Made by a program: the position numbers and the translations under genes. Positions 40,476 through 40,841 of a stretch of 40,841 nt of DNA are shown here, in pieces. Under the pieces are notes generated by a model. That model was given only the letters and a program-made list of their open reading frames with translations. It was not told where the DNA came from and did no database searches. Origin of the DNA: an uncultured Oscillospiraceae bacterium (GTDB lineage Bacteria; Bacillota; Clostridia; Oscillospirales; Oscillospiraceae); the NCBI GenBank assembly GCA_950097245.1, contig CATNCS010000015.1:1-40841 (forward strand), read 5' to 3'. The first letter of the stretch is position 1. Each line of letters opens with the position of its first letter.

Positions 40476-40841
40476 ATGGACCCAATTTTAGCAGTTGTGC
40501 TGATTGCGGCCGCTCTGATCGCGGGCGCTCTGGGCGGGGCGGTCTTTGGCTGGAACCGGCGCAAGGCCACGGCGGAGCGGGAGATCAAGTCCGCCGAGGA
40601 CGAGGCCACCCGCATTGTCAACGAGGCCTACAAGAGCGCCGAGAGCAAGAAGCGGGAGGCCCTGGTAGAGGCCAAGGAGGAGATCCTCAAGGCCAAGAAC
40701 GAGCACGAGAAGGAGGTCAAGGACCGCCGCTCTGAGCTCCAGCGCCAGGAGAACCGCCTTCAGCAGAAGGAAGAAAACCTGGACCGCAAGATGGAAAACA
40801 TCGAGAAGAAGGAAGAGCAGCTGTCCGCCAAGATTGCCAGG
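40476..40841 (+). CDS. rny: Ribonuclease Y (partial, runs off the end)
   Basis: The first 122 residues of RNase Y, cut by the window edge. It has an N-terminal membrane helix (about residues 5-24), the FGWNRRKATAEREIKSAEDEATRIVNEAYKSAE coiled coil, and the conserved KRxALVEAKEEILKAKNE region. The KH and HD domains lie outside the window. RNase Y is the membrane-bound endonuclease that starts bulk mRNA decay in Firmicutes. GGAGGTG lies 13 bases before the ATG. A strong promoter and a long structured leader precede it. Confidence 0.93.
   Translation, partial: MDPILAVVLIAAALIAGALGGAVFGWNRRKATAEREIKSAEDEATRIVNEAYKSAESKKREALVEAKEEILKAKNEHEKEVKDRRSELQRQENRLQQKEENLDRKMENIEKKEEQLSAKIAR

Overview
The window comes from a high-GC, spore-forming, Gram-positive anaerobe. 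Protein content and style suggest an Oscillospiraceae-type gut Clostridium (Flavonifractor/Lawsonibacter-like). This rests on spoIID behind a sigma-E-type promoter, MreC/MreD/PBP2 elongation genes, AGGAGG ribosome binding sites, a lipoprotein-dependent sugar ABC importer, Pta, LepA, MnmE and RNase Y. No rRNA, tRNA or CRISPR array was seen. The species is inference.

Layout. 1-2.3 kb is accessory: a DUF2262 protein coupled to a NADAR (ADP-ribose glycosidase-like) protein, then two small divergent genes (DUF6809-like and an XRE regulator) around a two-operator switch. 2.5-8.8 kb is an envelope block: maf, mreC, mreD, the class B PBP2 gene, an Mrp-type P-loop ATPase and an SGNH hydrolase. 8.9-13.7 kb has a membrane-tethered XRE regulator, a FeoA-FeoB fusion with a coupled SdpI-like gene, and a HAD phosphatase. 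13.7-22.3 kb, all on the minus strand, is an alpha-glucan locus: binding protein, two permeases, LacI-family regulator, 4-alpha-glucanotransferase and glycogen phosphorylase. Its lead promoter is followed by three contiguous LacI-type operator boxes.

22.6-30.3 kb carries a cytidylate-kinase-like gene, a class I glutamine amidotransferase, a VanY-type carboxypeptidase, a second tethered XRE regulator (paralogue of the first), a dCMP-deaminase-like gene, a small zinc-ribbon membrane protein, an FAD-dependent dehydrogenase, a small unknown gene and an MBL-fold hydrolase. 30.3-36.1 kb holds mnmE behind a DnaA-box-like cluster, pta, an XRE regulator and lepA. 36.1-37.4 kb is a small mobile-looking island: an AP2-domain protein and a serine recombinase, separated by an AT-rich segment bounded by 20-bp inverted repeats, which may be an invertible DNA switch. 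37.5-40.8 kb has a hemerythrin-response regulator fusion, spoIID and the start of the RNase Y gene.

Most intergenic gaps carry one of two repeat families. One is a roughly 70-bp double hairpin bounded by TGTAGGGGCG and its inverse, at about ten loci. The other is a larger mosaic MITE-like element at four loci. In three genes the stop codon lies inside a repeat. The best candidates for something undescribed are the invertible-switch candidate at 36.63-36.77 kb, the hemerythrin/REC fusion, the repeat families, the triple LacI operator and the DnaA-box cluster upstream of mnmE.
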